Assembly: GCA_049612785.1 (NCBI GenBank)
Contig: JBMZBW010000005.1
Location: 1-56,020 of the forward strand
Source of the DNA: UBA7985 sp049612785
GTDB lineage: Bacteria > Pseudomonadota > Alphaproteobacteria > UBA7985
Direction: 5' to 3'
Length of the DNA stretch: 56,020 nucleotides
Positions within the stretch are counted from its first letter, which is position 1. Every line of letters begins with the position of its first letter. Made by a program: the position numbers and the translations under genes. The notes under the pieces are model-generated. The model did not search any database, was not told where the DNA came from, and saw only the letters and a program-made list of their open reading frames with translations. Below, piece after piece: positions 33,871 through 42,129 of this stretch.

Positions 33871-35081
33871 GCGGCTATCGACTTCACGATGGCGATAAAT
33901 TCTTCGTCAGTCAGGATATCTTTCTTGGCGATGCCTTTTTCTTTGACGGCACCCAAAATGTCATCGAGCTTTTCATCGCCCACGCCGGAAATGCCAAGCT
34001 CCTCAAGCTTATACTGGACGGACGCCTTACCCGATTTTTTGCCGAGAACCACCTGCCCCGTCCGACCCGTCAGTTTTGGATGCGTCCCGAACATGACCAG
34101 CGGATCATGCATCACGTACTGAATGCCAATACCGCTTTCTCGAATGAAATTTCCATGGCCCAGCACTGGCTTGTTCCGTGCAATTGGAATGTTGGAAACT
34201 TGGGAGACCAGATCAGCCAGTTCCGGCAACAGATCCAGCCTGTACCCCGTATCGTAACCGTACAATAGATCCAGCCCCAGCATGAGTTCTTCCATTGCTG
34301 CGTTGCCGGTTCGCTCGCCCAGACCATTGGCACAACTGTGCACCACCTCAGCCCCGGCAGTCACCGCAGCCAACTCCGTCGCGACCCCCATACCGAAGTC
34401 GTTGTGGGTGTGAATCTCGATGGGTAGCCCCGTCATCTCTTTGACCCAGCGCACCATGTAGCGGATCGCCTCCGGCGTCGCGCAGCCCATGGTATCGACG
34501 ATCCCAATGGCATCCGGGGGTGATTCATTCATCACTGCACGACACAAATTCTCCAAATCTTCTGGCCGAGCCCGCGTGGTATCGTAGGGGAAGAACAAGG
34601 CGTACAGCCCGTTTTCGCGGGCGTAGTTGATAACATCGCGGCTTTTCTTGAAAACATCTTCCCAGGTCCAGCCGAACTGAGTGGTGATCTTTGGGTAGCC
34701 AATCGGCACTTCGATCACGACCCCGTCGGCACCGCACTCCAGCGCCATATCGATGTCCTGTCGCATCGCACGGGCAAAAGTGAAGATCTTGGAGGGCAAA
34801 CCCAAGGACGAGATTTGCCGAATTGCCTCTGCATCCTGTGGTGACACCGCGGGCATGCCCGCTTCAATGCGCTCAATCCCGATTTCACTCAGCTTTGACG
34901 CAATGGCAAGTTTATCGTCGATGCTGAAAACCACACCCGGCGTCTGCTCTCCATCGCGCAAGGTTGCATCATGGATTTGAACCTTCGGCGGCAAATTCAA
35001 TTGATCTCTTACTTCCGGTATAAAGTTGTAAGGACTGACCCACCAACGATCAGGCTCGTGATAGTTCCTAAACATGGTCAA
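33867..35081 (-). CDS. DRE-TIM metallolyase/synthase (homocitrate synthase/HMG-CoA lyase-like)
   Basis: This 404-residue protein has the metal and catalytic motif HDATLRDGEQTPG near residue 38 and the second signature EIHTHNDFGMGVA near 215, with GLGERTGNAAMEEL just after. These place it among the isopropylmalate/homocitrate synthase and HMG-CoA lyase group. The allosteric LeuA C-terminal domain is missing, and a short helical tail ends the protein. The acceptor or cleaved acid is unknown. Divergent GntR and convergent LysR genes flank it, and it may be under GntR control. Membership of the family is clear; substrate is not. Confidence 0.85.
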   Translation of the reverse strand: MTMFRNYHEPDRWWVSPYNFIPEVRDQLNLPPKVQIHDATLRDGEQTPGVVFSIDDKLAIASKLSEIGIERIEAGMPAVSPQDAEAIRQISSLGLPSKIFTFARAMRQDIDMALECGADGVVIEVPIGYPKITTQFGWTWEDVFKKSRDVINYARENGLYALFFPYDTTRARPEDLENLCRAVMNESPPDAIGIVDTMGCATPEAIRYMVRWVKEMTGLPIEIHTHNDFGMGVATELAAVTAGAEVVHSCANGLGERTGNAAMEELMLGLDLLYGYDTGYRLDLLPELADLVSQVSNIPIARNKPVLGHGNFIRESGIGIQYVMHDPLVMFGTHPKLTGRTGQVVLGKKSGKASVQYKLEELGISGVGDEKLDDILGAVKEKGIAKKDILTDEEFIAIVKSIAA

Positions 35082-35127
35082 TTCTCCTCAACAGAACCGT
35101 GAAAAGGGAAACTTACTCATATTTTTT

Positions 35128-35149
35128 CGTGTTTCCCATAGGAAAAACG
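35128..35149. promoter_or_regulatory. Inverted repeat between the DRE-TIM gene and GntR
   Basis: CGTGTTTCC (35128-35136) and GGAAAAACG (35141-35149) form an 8-of-9 inverted repeat around a 4-base spacer. It lies in the 140-base gap between the divergent start codons (35081 and 35222), as expected for a GntR operator. The adjacent regulator gene is the obvious candidate to bind it. Confidence 0.5.
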
Positions 35150-35221
35150 ATATTTTTGCCTTGGTTGTTGTCCAGCTTTTCGGGCTGTGTAATCAAGAAA
35201 CCTTAGGCTTTCTCACTGATA

Positions 35222-35890
35222 ATGAGATTGAAATTGGCAGAAAAACAAAACTCAGAAACGCAGTCTTCGACCCAACGCGTGTATCTGCGGTTGCGAGATG
35301 CAGTCCTTAATGGCTCTCTGAAGCCGGGTGATCGGTTGAAAGTCGACACCTTGAAGTCGACCATGCAAGCCGGGGCAACCCCTGTGCGTGAGGCTTTGAG
35401 TTTGCTGGTCTCTGACCAGTTGGTAGAGCGCATTGACCAACGCGGTTTTCGCGTGGCTTCAGCGAGTGTTGAGCAGTTTCAGGAGGTGCTCAAGCTGCGC
35501 TGTCAGCTCGAAATCCTTGCGCTAAAGGATAGTTTGATCAAAGGCGACAAGGCCTGGGAAGAGGCGCTGGTACTCGCGCACTACCGCATGGAACGACACG
35601 ACAAAAAGGACCGGGAAGCGTTTGAAGCCCTTCACCGCACCTTTCACATGAGTGTTCTGAACGCCTGCGGATCACCCATTTTGATGCGTCTGTGTGAGCA
35701 ACTCTACGATCTGAACGTCCGCTATCGTCACCTGGCTGGCCAGAACGAAGCCTACACACAGCGTGACGTCACCGCTGAACATAAGGCCATACTTGACGGC
35801 GCCCTGGCACGCGACTTCGAACAGGCTTCAACCGCGCTGCTGGCACACTATCAGCGCACGGGCGACTTTCTGTCTCCCCATCTGGGCTAG
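35222..35890 (+). CDS. GntR-family regulator (FCD domain)
   Basis: The 222-residue protein has a winged-helix N-terminus (VYLRLRDAVLNGSLKPGDRL and TPVREALSLLVSDQLVERI) and a C-terminal FCD helical domain. Metal-type residues are visible in the FCD fold: an Asp/His set with ALHRTFHMSVLNACGS and TAEHKAILDGAL. Such regulators bind organic acids and usually repress a neighbouring catabolic gene. It is divergent from the DRE-TIM enzyme and convergent with the MBL hydrolase. Confidence 0.9.
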   Translation: MRLKLAEKQNSETQSSTQRVYLRLRDAVLNGSLKPGDRLKVDTLKSTMQAGATPVREALSLLVSDQLVERIDQRGFRVASASVEQFQEVLKLRCQLEILALKDSLIKGDKAWEEALVLAHYRMERHDKKDREAFEALHRTFHMSVLNACGSPILMRLCEQLYDLNVRYRHLAGQNEAYTQRDVTAEHKAILDGALARDFEQASTALLAHYQRTGDFLSPHLG

Positions 35891-35899
35891 TCTTTTGCT

Positions 35900-36829
35900 T
35901 TAAGCGCGCAGAGGCTTGTGCCGGGCCCCGCTTGCCCCGTGGTTGAAGGGGACAACGGAAACGTTCTTGCCAATGACAATGGTCATCAGATCCTCAGCGA
36001 CCAGTACAGTTCCATCGTACTCCTCGGCAAGTTCATCCATGACCTCTTCGATTGTCATGGGGTTCGGCGGGAGCAAGACCACGTGGGTCAGCATGGCAAG
36101 GCGGGGTCGCGTCTGTGCGAAGACACGGCCCACCTCAGCGGGGCTGGCGTGATGGTCAATCGCGATCTGTATACGGGGATATTTGGCAAGGCTTTCGGGT
36201 CGCGCCGCAGCAACTTCATGGACAAAAACATCGGCCCCTTGCGCCTGAGCGATCAGGTTTTCATTGTATCGCGTATCGTGGCTGTGCACGAACACGGCAT
36301 CCCCGTACTCGACACGAAAAGCGTAGGCAGGACGGATGAATTCGCCATGGTCCACCTCGATGGCGATAATCCGAAGGCCATTGCGCTCGTAAACCAACCC
36401 CTCCTCGCGGTACTCGTGCGGAATGATCCGCATGTGTTCGGGATCGATTTCACTGTCTGCTACCCGAATGTCCCGGTCGGGCTTGGTCACCTGCCAAGCA
36501 CCTTCCGCGATGTCCTTGACCCCCGGTGGCCCATAGAGATGGAGCGGACCACCCCGGTTTGAGAACGGCTGCTGAATGGTCCCCGTCATGACCAAATCCA
36601 GCAATCCGGCATAATGGTCAGAATGGTAGTGAGACAGAATAACGGTATCTGTAATGCCCAAGGGGTATCCAGCCTGTGACAGCCGAACCGTCGCCCCGCG
36701 TCCGCAGTCGATCAGGACACGTTCCTCCCCTGCTTCGATCAGGGTGGACGTACCAAAAGCGTTTATATCAGGGTTTGGTATTCCAGTGCCGAGAAGCGTG
36801 ACTCTGAGTGGATGTTGATCGTCTGACAT
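35900..36829 (-). CDS. Metallo-beta-lactamase-fold hydrolase (RNase Z/arylsulfatase-like)
   Basis: This 309-residue protein carries the di-zinc motif SHYHSDHYAGLLDL near residue 65, an early TLLGTGIPNPD strand and a later FVHSHDTRYNENL, with IAIDHHASPAEVGRVFAQ providing the late His. The TLLGTGIPNP opening and the DHHASP-type segment recall the RNase Z/arylsulfatase-like branch that hydrolyses phosphate, sulfate or lactone esters. There is no signal peptide. The upstream gap holds an inverted repeat that could be its operator. The substrate is not known. Confidence 0.87.
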   Translation of the reverse strand: MSDDQHPLRVTLLGTGIPNPDINAFGTSTLIEAGEERVLIDCGRGATVRLSQAGYPLGITDTVILSHYHSDHYAGLLDLVMTGTIQQPFSNRGGPLHLYGPPGVKDIAEGAWQVTKPDRDIRVADSEIDPEHMRIIPHEYREEGLVYERNGLRIIAIEVDHGEFIRPAYAFRVEYGDAVFVHSHDTRYNENLIAQAQGADVFVHEVAAARPESLAKYPRIQIAIDHHASPAEVGRVFAQTRPRLAMLTHVVLLPPNPMTIEEVMDELAEEYDGTVLVAEDLMTIVIGKNVSVVPFNHGASGARHKPLRA

Positions 36830-36897
36830 GGCGCCCTCCTCCGCATGAGAACCCCATCTGCCGCTAATCGGGCGTGTTTGTAAAATTGATAATTGGC

Positions 36898-36917
36898 GGG
36901 TTCCTATAGAGGAACCC
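36898..36917. promoter_or_regulatory. Inverted repeat upstream of the MBL hydrolase
   Basis: GGGTTCC (36898-36904) and GGAACCC (36911-36917) are perfect 7-base arms around TATAGA. The site lies about 70 bases upstream of the hydrolase start at 36829. It could be an operator or a hairpin ending the gene to its right. It shares TTCC and GGAA half sites with the repeat at 35128, but with a different spacer. Confidence 0.4.
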
Positions 36918-36966
36918 TATACCTTGTGACTGCATTTCCCGCCTGTTCGACAGCGGAAACGCGGTT

Positions 36967-37485
36967 CTAACAGCCCGGTGCGGTCAGCTCCTCGTCAGCG
37001 GGTTTGTTGTCAGACAAGCGCTTCTCGAGACACGGGTAATTGTCCAAAACAGAGGACTTCGAACCACCGCCGCTCGACCCGCCGGTAAAGTTAGCAGTAG
37101 ATGCCGTAGCCTTGTAAATCAGCTTCTGACGGAAGAAATTGCGGTAGCGTTCCTGTGACATGCACTGCTCCGCAGCAAAAGCTGCCGCTGTGAAGCACCA
37201 TCCCCGGCGCGACCACCAGATTTCAACAACATTACCGCTTTCATTCCGAACCTCGATGCGCTCCAGTCCGATGAAATTGATCAGGTGGGTGTTAAAAACT
37301 TCGTATTCAGCGCCGTTGTACTCAAAGGTAAAGGCAACTTCAGCGTCCAGCGGCACCAGCTTCACCGGTCCATGGGGGTGAGATAACGCCGGTCCACCCG
37401 ACAGAAGGCAGGCCATCCCTGCACTCAGCAAAAGTAAGAGTGGGTTTTTGAACAGGCTGGCAACGACGGGCATCGTGGGTCTCAC
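36967..37485 (-). CDS. Secreted protein of unknown function
   Basis: The 172-residue protein begins with a signal peptide, about residues 8-36 (LLLLLSAGMACLLSGG). The mature part has Cys at several places (WCFTAAAF, EQCMSQERY, NYPCLEKRL, APGC), probably disulfide-linked in the periplasm, and a Gly/Ser-rich linker (TGGSSGGGSKSS) near residue 140. GGAAGTGAG lies upstream of the ATG. No family was recognised. Its right-hand neighbour, the M20 gene, is in the same orientation about 80 bases upstream. Confidence 0.7.
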   Translation of the reverse strand: MRPTMPVVASLFKNPLLLLLSAGMACLLSGGPALSHPHGPVKLVPLDAEVAFTFEYNGAEYEVFNTHLINFIGLERIEVRNESGNVVEIWWSRRGWCFTAAAFAAEQCMSQERYRNFFRQKLIYKATASTANFTGGSSGGGSKSSVLDNYPCLEKRLSDNKPADEELTAPGC

Positions 37486-37568
37486 TTCCGGGTTTCTGAT
37501 AACTCGGATTTCTTTTTATCAGAAAAAACCGTCATCGGTGGAAAAGTTTATCCTCTGATCCAATCCGC

Positions 37569-38777
37569 TCAAAGGCTCTCTAGCAGACGGCAGAGAGCCT
37601 CTGTTGCTGTGTCGAGATCAGCATCTGTGACGTATTCATCCGGTCGGTGACTGACACCGCCTCTACACCGAACAAACATCATCGCAACCGGGCACAAATC
37701 AGACATGGCAGAAGCATCGTGGGTTGCTCCGGAAGGAAGTTCAAACCCCTGCCCCTGTGTCTCTGTCACGGCTTGACTGACTTTCTGCAATAACGTCGGA
37801 TCACACAGGACGGCTTCCTGCTGATAGGTCCGCTCGAACTGACAGTCACAGCCCATCGCGGCAGCACTCTGCGCGGCCAACTGTCTGCAGTTTTGGTGGA
37901 CGCGTTCTCGTTGAGCGTCATCAATGGCCCGAAGTTCGAGCACCAGCTCCACGCGCTTGGGGATCGCGTTCACTGCACCTGGCGTCACGGAAATCGTACC
38001 AACCGTTGCGCGAACATCACCCGTTTCCAGCGCCAGCTGATGCACGCTGCTGATAAACCGCGAAGCAGCGACCAGAGCGTCCTTCCGCCCCGCCATGGGC
38101 ATGGTGCCGGCATGACCTGTTTCACCGGTGAAAACCACCGCATTCCGCTCAATCCCACAGATGCCGGTTACAGATCCAAGAGCCAGACCCTGCTGTTCAA
38201 GGACTGGGCCTTGCTCGATATGCACCTCGATAAACCCAAGAACGTCTTCGGGTCTGCGGCTTAAGGAAGCAAGCTGATCTGGCTGACCACCAAAATCACG
38301 CATAGCTTGCGTAATAGAAATGCCATCTGCATCCCTTAGATCCAGCACAGAAAGATCCAGAGTTCCGGCCAGTGCTCGGGGGCCAATCAGGGCCGTGGGA
38401 AAGCGAACCCCCTCCTCATCGGCGAAGGCCACCACTTCGATGGGCATGCGCGGCGCTCGGCCTTCGCCCCGCATTCTCTCAAGCGCCAGACAGGGGAGCA
38501 GAACGCCCATGATGCCGTCGTAACGCCCGCCATTGGGCACAGAATCCTGGTGGGAACCGAGCATGAGCACGGGGCCGTTACCCTCTGCATTTCGGCCAAT
38601 CAGCGTTCCGGAAGCCGTCATTTCTGGTTTGAGACCGGCGCGCTCCATCCAATCACGGATTATCACCAGGGCAGATTCGTGTTCCACTGAAAAAGGAAGC
38701 CGACTAACCCCATCAAAGGTCGTTGAACAGGCCGCAACCTGAGTCAGTCGAGCCTGTGCTTCTTCCCCCCAATTCAT
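37569..38777 (-). CDS. M20-family amidohydrolase (N-carbamoyl-amino-acid/allantoate type)
   Basis: The 402-residue protein has the metal-site motifs of the ArgE/AllC branch: GSHQDSVPNGGRYDG near residue 80, ADEEGVRFPTALIGPRAL near 120 with Glu and Glu, EVHIEQGPVLEQQ near 190, and the C-terminal SHRPDEYV. Enzymes of this group hydrolyse N-carbamoyl-L-amino acids, allantoate or ureidoglycine. The gene is divergent from a GntR regulator and lies near a Dpp/Opp transporter. A TTATAATGATAA site just upstream matches sites at the transporter promoter, so co-regulation is likely. Confidence 0.9.
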   Translation of the reverse strand: MNWGEEAQARLTQVAACSTTFDGVSRLPFSVEHESALVIIRDWMERAGLKPEMTASGTLIGRNAEGNGPVLMLGSHQDSVPNGGRYDGIMGVLLPCLALERMRGEGRAPRMPIEVVAFADEEGVRFPTALIGPRALAGTLDLSVLDLRDADGISITQAMRDFGGQPDQLASLSRRPEDVLGFIEVHIEQGPVLEQQGLALGSVTGICGIERNAVVFTGETGHAGTMPMAGRKDALVAASRFISSVHQLALETGDVRATVGTISVTPGAVNAIPKRVELVLELRAIDDAQRERVHQNCRQLAAQSAAAMGCDCQFERTYQQEAVLCDPTLLQKVSQAVTETQGQGFELPSGATHDASAMSDLCPVAMMFVRCRGGVSHRPDEYVTDADLDTATEALCRLLESL

Positions 38778-38790
38778 GCAAACCTCATAT

Positions 38791-38802
38791 TTATAATGAT
38801 AA
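38791..38802. promoter_or_regulatory. Candidate GntR operator in the M20/gntR divergent promoter
   Basis: TTATAATGATAA differs by one base from the palindrome TTATCATGATAA. It lies 14 bases upstream of the M20 ATG and 72 bases upstream of the GntR ATG, in a position to affect both. Two further one-mismatch copies lie at the DUF1028/ABC promoter (40343-40354 and 40371-40382). Confidence 0.6.
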
Positions 38803-38874
38803 TTAACCGTTACATAACCGGAGTTTTTTGTCTATTGAAGGACCAAGTACTCCAGTGAGCCAAAAGGCGAAACC

Positions 38875-39618
38875 ATGGTGGCCAAGAAGTCCCGTCCAGT
38901 TAAAGTTTCTGAAGAAATAAAAACGTGGGTCGTTGATCGCGATTTGAAGCAGGGCGACAGGCTGCCCAATGAGGCCGAAATGATCGCGCTGTTCGGGGTT
39001 TCGAAAGGAACCGTGCGAGAGGCGTTGCGTATCCTGGAGGCGGAGGGGCTGATCAGCACGCGCACAGGTCCGGGAGGGGGAAGCTTCGTCAACAAGGTGA
39101 CGGTGGAACACGCAAAGTCGCTGTTGGCCAACTATTTCTACTTCGAGCGTCTGTCGCTGGCCGATTTTTATCAATTGCGGAAAATCCTCGAACCTGAACT
39201 GGCGGCAAACCTCGCCGGTAAGCTGACAGAAGAGCAACTGAGCGAGCTTGAAGCGCTGGCGCTGTCGCATCCCGAATTGGCGAAATCAGCACAAGAGGAA
39301 AAAGAGCAGCACATCGCCTCGCTTCGCTTCCACCAGTGTCTGGCGGAATTTGCCGAAAATCGCCTTCTGGGTTTCATCATTTCTTTTATGGCGCGTTCGC
39401 TGACTGATCTGACCGTTTACCGGCGGCTCTATGATCCACCAAACCACGAGTTGGCGATGAAAGGCCGGGAGCATCAGCAGCGTCTTATCAAAGCGCTTCG
39501 ACGGGGCGACAGCGACGCAGCGCGGGAGATCATGGCCTCTCACATGGCCGTGGCAGAAGAACTCATGGCGGTTCAGGAAGCCGAACTTGAGCGCCGGTTC
39601 ATCAGCGTCAGTCGCTGA
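38875..39618 (+). CDS. GntR-family regulator (FadR-type)
   Basis: The 247-residue protein has a winged-helix domain (KQGDRLPNEAEMIALFGVSK, TVREALRILEAEGLI) followed by an FCD-type helical domain with YQLRKILEPELAANLAGK and a C-terminal HQQRLIKALRRGDSDAAREI. It is divergent from M20. The DUF1028 gene follows it tail to tail. Its stop touches the end of the convergent DUF1028 gene. It is the only regulator between two promoter regions that share a palindrome, so it is the likely repressor of the M20, DUF1028 and ABC importer genes. Confidence 0.88.
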   Translation: MVAKKSRPVKVSEEIKTWVVDRDLKQGDRLPNEAEMIALFGVSKGTVREALRILEAEGLISTRTGPGGGSFVNKVTVEHAKSLLANYFYFERLSLADFYQLRKILEPELAANLAGKLTEEQLSELEALALSHPELAKSAQEEKEQHIASLRFHQCLAEFAENRLLGFIISFMARSLTDLTVYRRLYDPPNHELAMKGREHQQRLIKALRRGDSDAAREIMASHMAVAEELMAVQEAELERRFISVSR

Positions 39619-40311
39619 TCAACCGGTTTTTGAGTCCTGCAGCAGTTTCGTGTCAGGCGCACGGTGTCGATCTTCCGCGACCGGCACTTCATCAAGCCAG
39701 TCTTTGTAGGGCGAAGAATTGCACTTATCGTAAAGTTTGCGCAGGTCACCCAGCGGGTCTTCGGACGAATCAATGCGCAAATCCAGAGGGGGGCGCTCCG
39801 GCGTCAAGCACAGGAGACTGGCGGACATCAGTCCCCGATAATCACCCCCAGCGCCCTTCGCTGCCATTAACGCTGCCAAGAGGCGTTCGCCCAACGTATC
39901 CTCCGTCGACATGAAAGTGGCCGACATCGCATCCACGACTTCACGGCTGGCCAGCATGTTTCCACCAACCACGAGATTGGGCGCACAGACGTGTCCAGCA
40001 TAAGGAAGGCTCTGTTCACCGGTGTGGCCTGCTGTCTGCCCGGTGCGGTCTAAAGTGAGCAACTGGCGGAACCCTTTGCCCGTGTCTTCATCCACCACCT
40101 GAGCCAAAGCTGAAGCCGCGTCAGCGCCCATGCGCATGGCCCGCAGCGACTCATCACGCCAGAACGTGCTGGGCGCTGTTCCCTGGCTCGCGACCAGACC
40201 AGAATCGATGTTGCCTCGCAGCACCCACCCCCCCACGCACAGGTTACCAGTGGCTGAAGCTGCGGCAAATCCGCCTGTTTTTTCATCAAAAGCCAGAATT
40301 GAGAAGGTCAT
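39619..40311 (-). CDS. DUF1028-family protein
   Basis: From the ATG at 40311 the protein is 230 residues; the longer frame from 40377 would start inside the palindromic promoter. It has the family's opening (MTFSILAFDEKTGGFAAASA), then GGNIDSGLVASQGTAPSTF-like residues (WVLRGNIDSGLVASQG), GHTGEQSLPYAGHV, VGGNMLASREVVDAM near residue 110, and LLAALMAAKGAGGDYRG. The family is an Ntn-hydrolase-like fold that is often encoded near peptidases or acyl/amide transporters. It is divergent from the ABC importer, convergent with gntR, and probably part of the same regulon. Function is not proven. Confidence 0.88.
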   Translation of the reverse strand: MTFSILAFDEKTGGFAAASATGNLCVGGWVLRGNIDSGLVASQGTAPSTFWRDESLRAMRMGADAASALAQVVDEDTGKGFRQLLTLDRTGQTAGHTGEQSLPYAGHVCAPNLVVGGNMLASREVVDAMSATFMSTEDTLGERLLAALMAAKGAGGDYRGLMSASLLCLTPERPPLDLRIDSSEDPLGDLRKLYDKCNSSPYKDWLDEVPVAEDRHRAPDTKLLQDSKTG

Positions 40312-40342
40312 AGGTACCGTCGTTACACAATTTTTCTTGTAT

Positions 40343-40354
40343 TTATCATGAGAA
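40343..40354. promoter_or_regulatory. Candidate GntR operator, DUF1028/ABC promoter, site 1
   Basis: TTATCATGAGAA differs by one base from the palindrome TTATCATGATAA. It is 32 bases upstream of the DUF1028 start at 40311, and its start is 28 bases from the start of site 2. The outer TTTATCATGA at 40342 is the reverse complement of TCATGATAAA at 40374. Confidence 0.6.
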
Positions 40355-40370
40355 TTTGGCTGGATGCAAT

Positions 40371-40382
40371 CTATCATGATAA
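40371..40382. promoter_or_regulatory. Candidate GntR operator, DUF1028/ABC promoter, site 2
   Basis: CTATCATGATAA contains the perfect palindrome TATCATGATA. It lies 34 bases upstream of the substrate-binding-protein ATG at 40416 and just left of the GGAGAGGGG ribosome site. Together with site 1 it frames the shared promoter of DUF1028 and the transporter. Confidence 0.6.
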
Positions 40383-40415
40383 ATTCATCATACGCATAGG
40401 AGAGGGGAATACATC

Positions 40416-41990
40416 ATGAATATGCTGTCTTTAACACGCAGAACTCTACTCGCAATCGGTGCGGCTGGCACGCTGGCATTGGCTTCGGTTAATGCGCTGG
40501 CGCAAACGCCGCCTGGTGTTTTGATTGTCGGCCAGATTGCCGAGCCAAAGTCGCTTGATCCAGCTGCTGTTACGGCTGTGAACGACTTCCGCATTCTGAT
40601 GAACGTTTACGACGGTCTGGTGCGGTACAAGGACGGAACCCTTGAGGTCGAGCCGTCACTTGCAACGTCTTGGGACATCAGCGACGATGGCCTCGAGTAC
40701 ACATTCTCGCTGCGCGATGGCGTGACCTTCCATGATGGTTCGGCTTTCGACGCTGATGCCGTGAAGTTCAACTTTGATCGCATGCTGGACGAGAATCACC
40801 CTTATCACAACACGGGGCCCTTCCCGCTTTCGTTCTTCTTCTCCGCGGTTGAAGATGTAGCGGTCATCGATGCCTCAACAGTGAAGTTTACACTGAACGC
40901 GCCTTACGCTCCGTTCCTGTCCAACCTCGCTTACCCGACTGGCCTGATTGTTTCGCCTGCTGCTGTAATGGAACACGGCGCTGACTTTGGCCGTAATGCT
41001 TCGGGTACGGGTGCCTTTACGTTCGCTGAATGGCGCTCCAACGAAGCCGTTGTGGTTGAAGCCAACGCTGATTACTGGGGCGGCGCTCCAGCGCTTGATG
41101 CCGTTGTCTTCCGCCCGATCACCGATGCCAACACCCGCGTTGCGGAGATGCTCGCTGGTGGGATCGACATGATGGTTGAAGTGCCACCGGTGTCCCTGAG
41201 CAGCTTTGGTGCTGATCCATACGTGGTGCACGAGCAAGCCGGTCCTCACGTTTGGTTCCTGATCCTCAACGCCAAGGAAGGCCCATTCGCCGACAAGCGC
41301 GTTCGTCAGGCGGCCAACTACGCCATTAACAAGGAAGCCATCGTCAACGACGTCCTTGAAGGCACGGCTGCTATTGCTGCTGGCCCAACGCCACCAGCGT
41401 TCGCTTGGGCTTACAACGAGAGCCTTGAGCCTTACCCATACAACCCAGACAAGGCACGCGAACTGCTGGCCGAAGCGGGTGCTGAAGGCGCTGAACTGAC
41501 CTTCTACGTCACCGAAGGGGGTTCGGGCATGCTTGATCCGGTCGCCATGGGTACGGCAATTCAGGCTGATTTGCAGGCTGTCGGCCTCAGCGTGAAGATC
41601 GAAACCTACGAGTGGAACACCTTCCTGGGTGAAGTGAACCCTGGTCTCGAAGGCAAGGCCGATATGGCTGAGATGGCATGGATGACAAACGATCCTGACA
41701 CGCTGCCATTCCTGGCACTGCGCACCGACGCTTGGCCAGACAAGGGTGGCTTCAACTCAGGCTACTACTCCAACCCTGCCGTGGATGAGCTGCTGGAAGC
41801 TGCTCGTGCATCGACCGATCAGGCCGAGCGCGCGCGTCTGTATCAGGAAATGCAGACCATCGTTCAGGATGATGCGCCGTGGGTGTTCGTGGCCAACTGG
41901 AAGCAGAACGCTGTCTCCAGCAACCGCGTCGAAAACTTCGCGCTTCAGCCATCGTTCTTCCTGCTGCTTAAGGACGTAGCGAAGAACTAA
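40416..41990 (+). CDS. Dpp/Opp-family ABC transporter substrate-binding protein
   Basis: The 524-residue protein begins with a signal peptide (SLTRRTLLAIGAAGTLALAS, a possible Tat signal) cleaved near ALAQ. The SBP_bac_5 fold is clear: EPKSLDPAAVTAVNDFRIL, PSLATSWDISDDGLEYTFSL, DGVTFHDGSAFDADAVKFNF, then AVRQAANYAINKEAIV-like residues (RVRQAANYAINKEA) and SGYYSNPAVDELL at the end. It binds a peptide, opine, glutathione or similar ligand. Two candidate GntR sites precede it. A strong terminator follows before the permease genes, so this abundant protein can be made in excess. Codon choice is unusually uniform, consistent with high expression. Confidence 0.95.
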   Translation: MNMLSLTRRTLLAIGAAGTLALASVNALAQTPPGVLIVGQIAEPKSLDPAAVTAVNDFRILMNVYDGLVRYKDGTLEVEPSLATSWDISDDGLEYTFSLRDGVTFHDGSAFDADAVKFNFDRMLDENHPYHNTGPFPLSFFFSAVEDVAVIDASTVKFTLNAPYAPFLSNLAYPTGLIVSPAAVMEHGADFGRNASGTGAFTFAEWRSNEAVVVEANADYWGGAPALDAVVFRPITDANTRVAEMLAGGIDMMVEVPPVSLSSFGADPYVVHEQAGPHVWFLILNAKEGPFADKRVRQAANYAINKEAIVNDVLEGTAAIAAGPTPPAFAWAYNESLEPYPYNPDKARELLAEAGAEGAELTFYVTEGGSGMLDPVAMGTAIQADLQAVGLSVKIETYEWNTFLGEVNPGLEGKADMAEMAWMTNDPDTLPFLALRTDAWPDKGGFNSGYYSNPAVDELLEAARASTDQAERARLYQEMQTIVQDDAPWVFVANWKQNAVSSNRVENFALQPSFFLLLKDVAKN

Positions 41991-42013
41991 ATTCAAGACC
42001 TTTTGTCTTGATC

Positions 42014-42057
42014 AAGAAAGGGCGGCTCGCATCCCGCAGGCGGGCCGCCCTTTTTTC
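42014..42057 (+). terminator. Strong intrinsic terminator inside the ABC operon
   Basis: GGGCGGC (42020-42026) pairs with GCCGCCC (42044-42050), followed directly by six T. The stem can extend inward around the CGCATCCCGC loop. It lies between the binding protein and the permease genes and probably stops most transcripts after the former. Confidence 0.85.
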
Positions 42058-42129
42058 GCATTATCTTTGACGGCACGCCTGTTGTTTGCGACCGTCTCTG
42101 TTGTCTGATTGATTTGGGTTGCCTGCACT

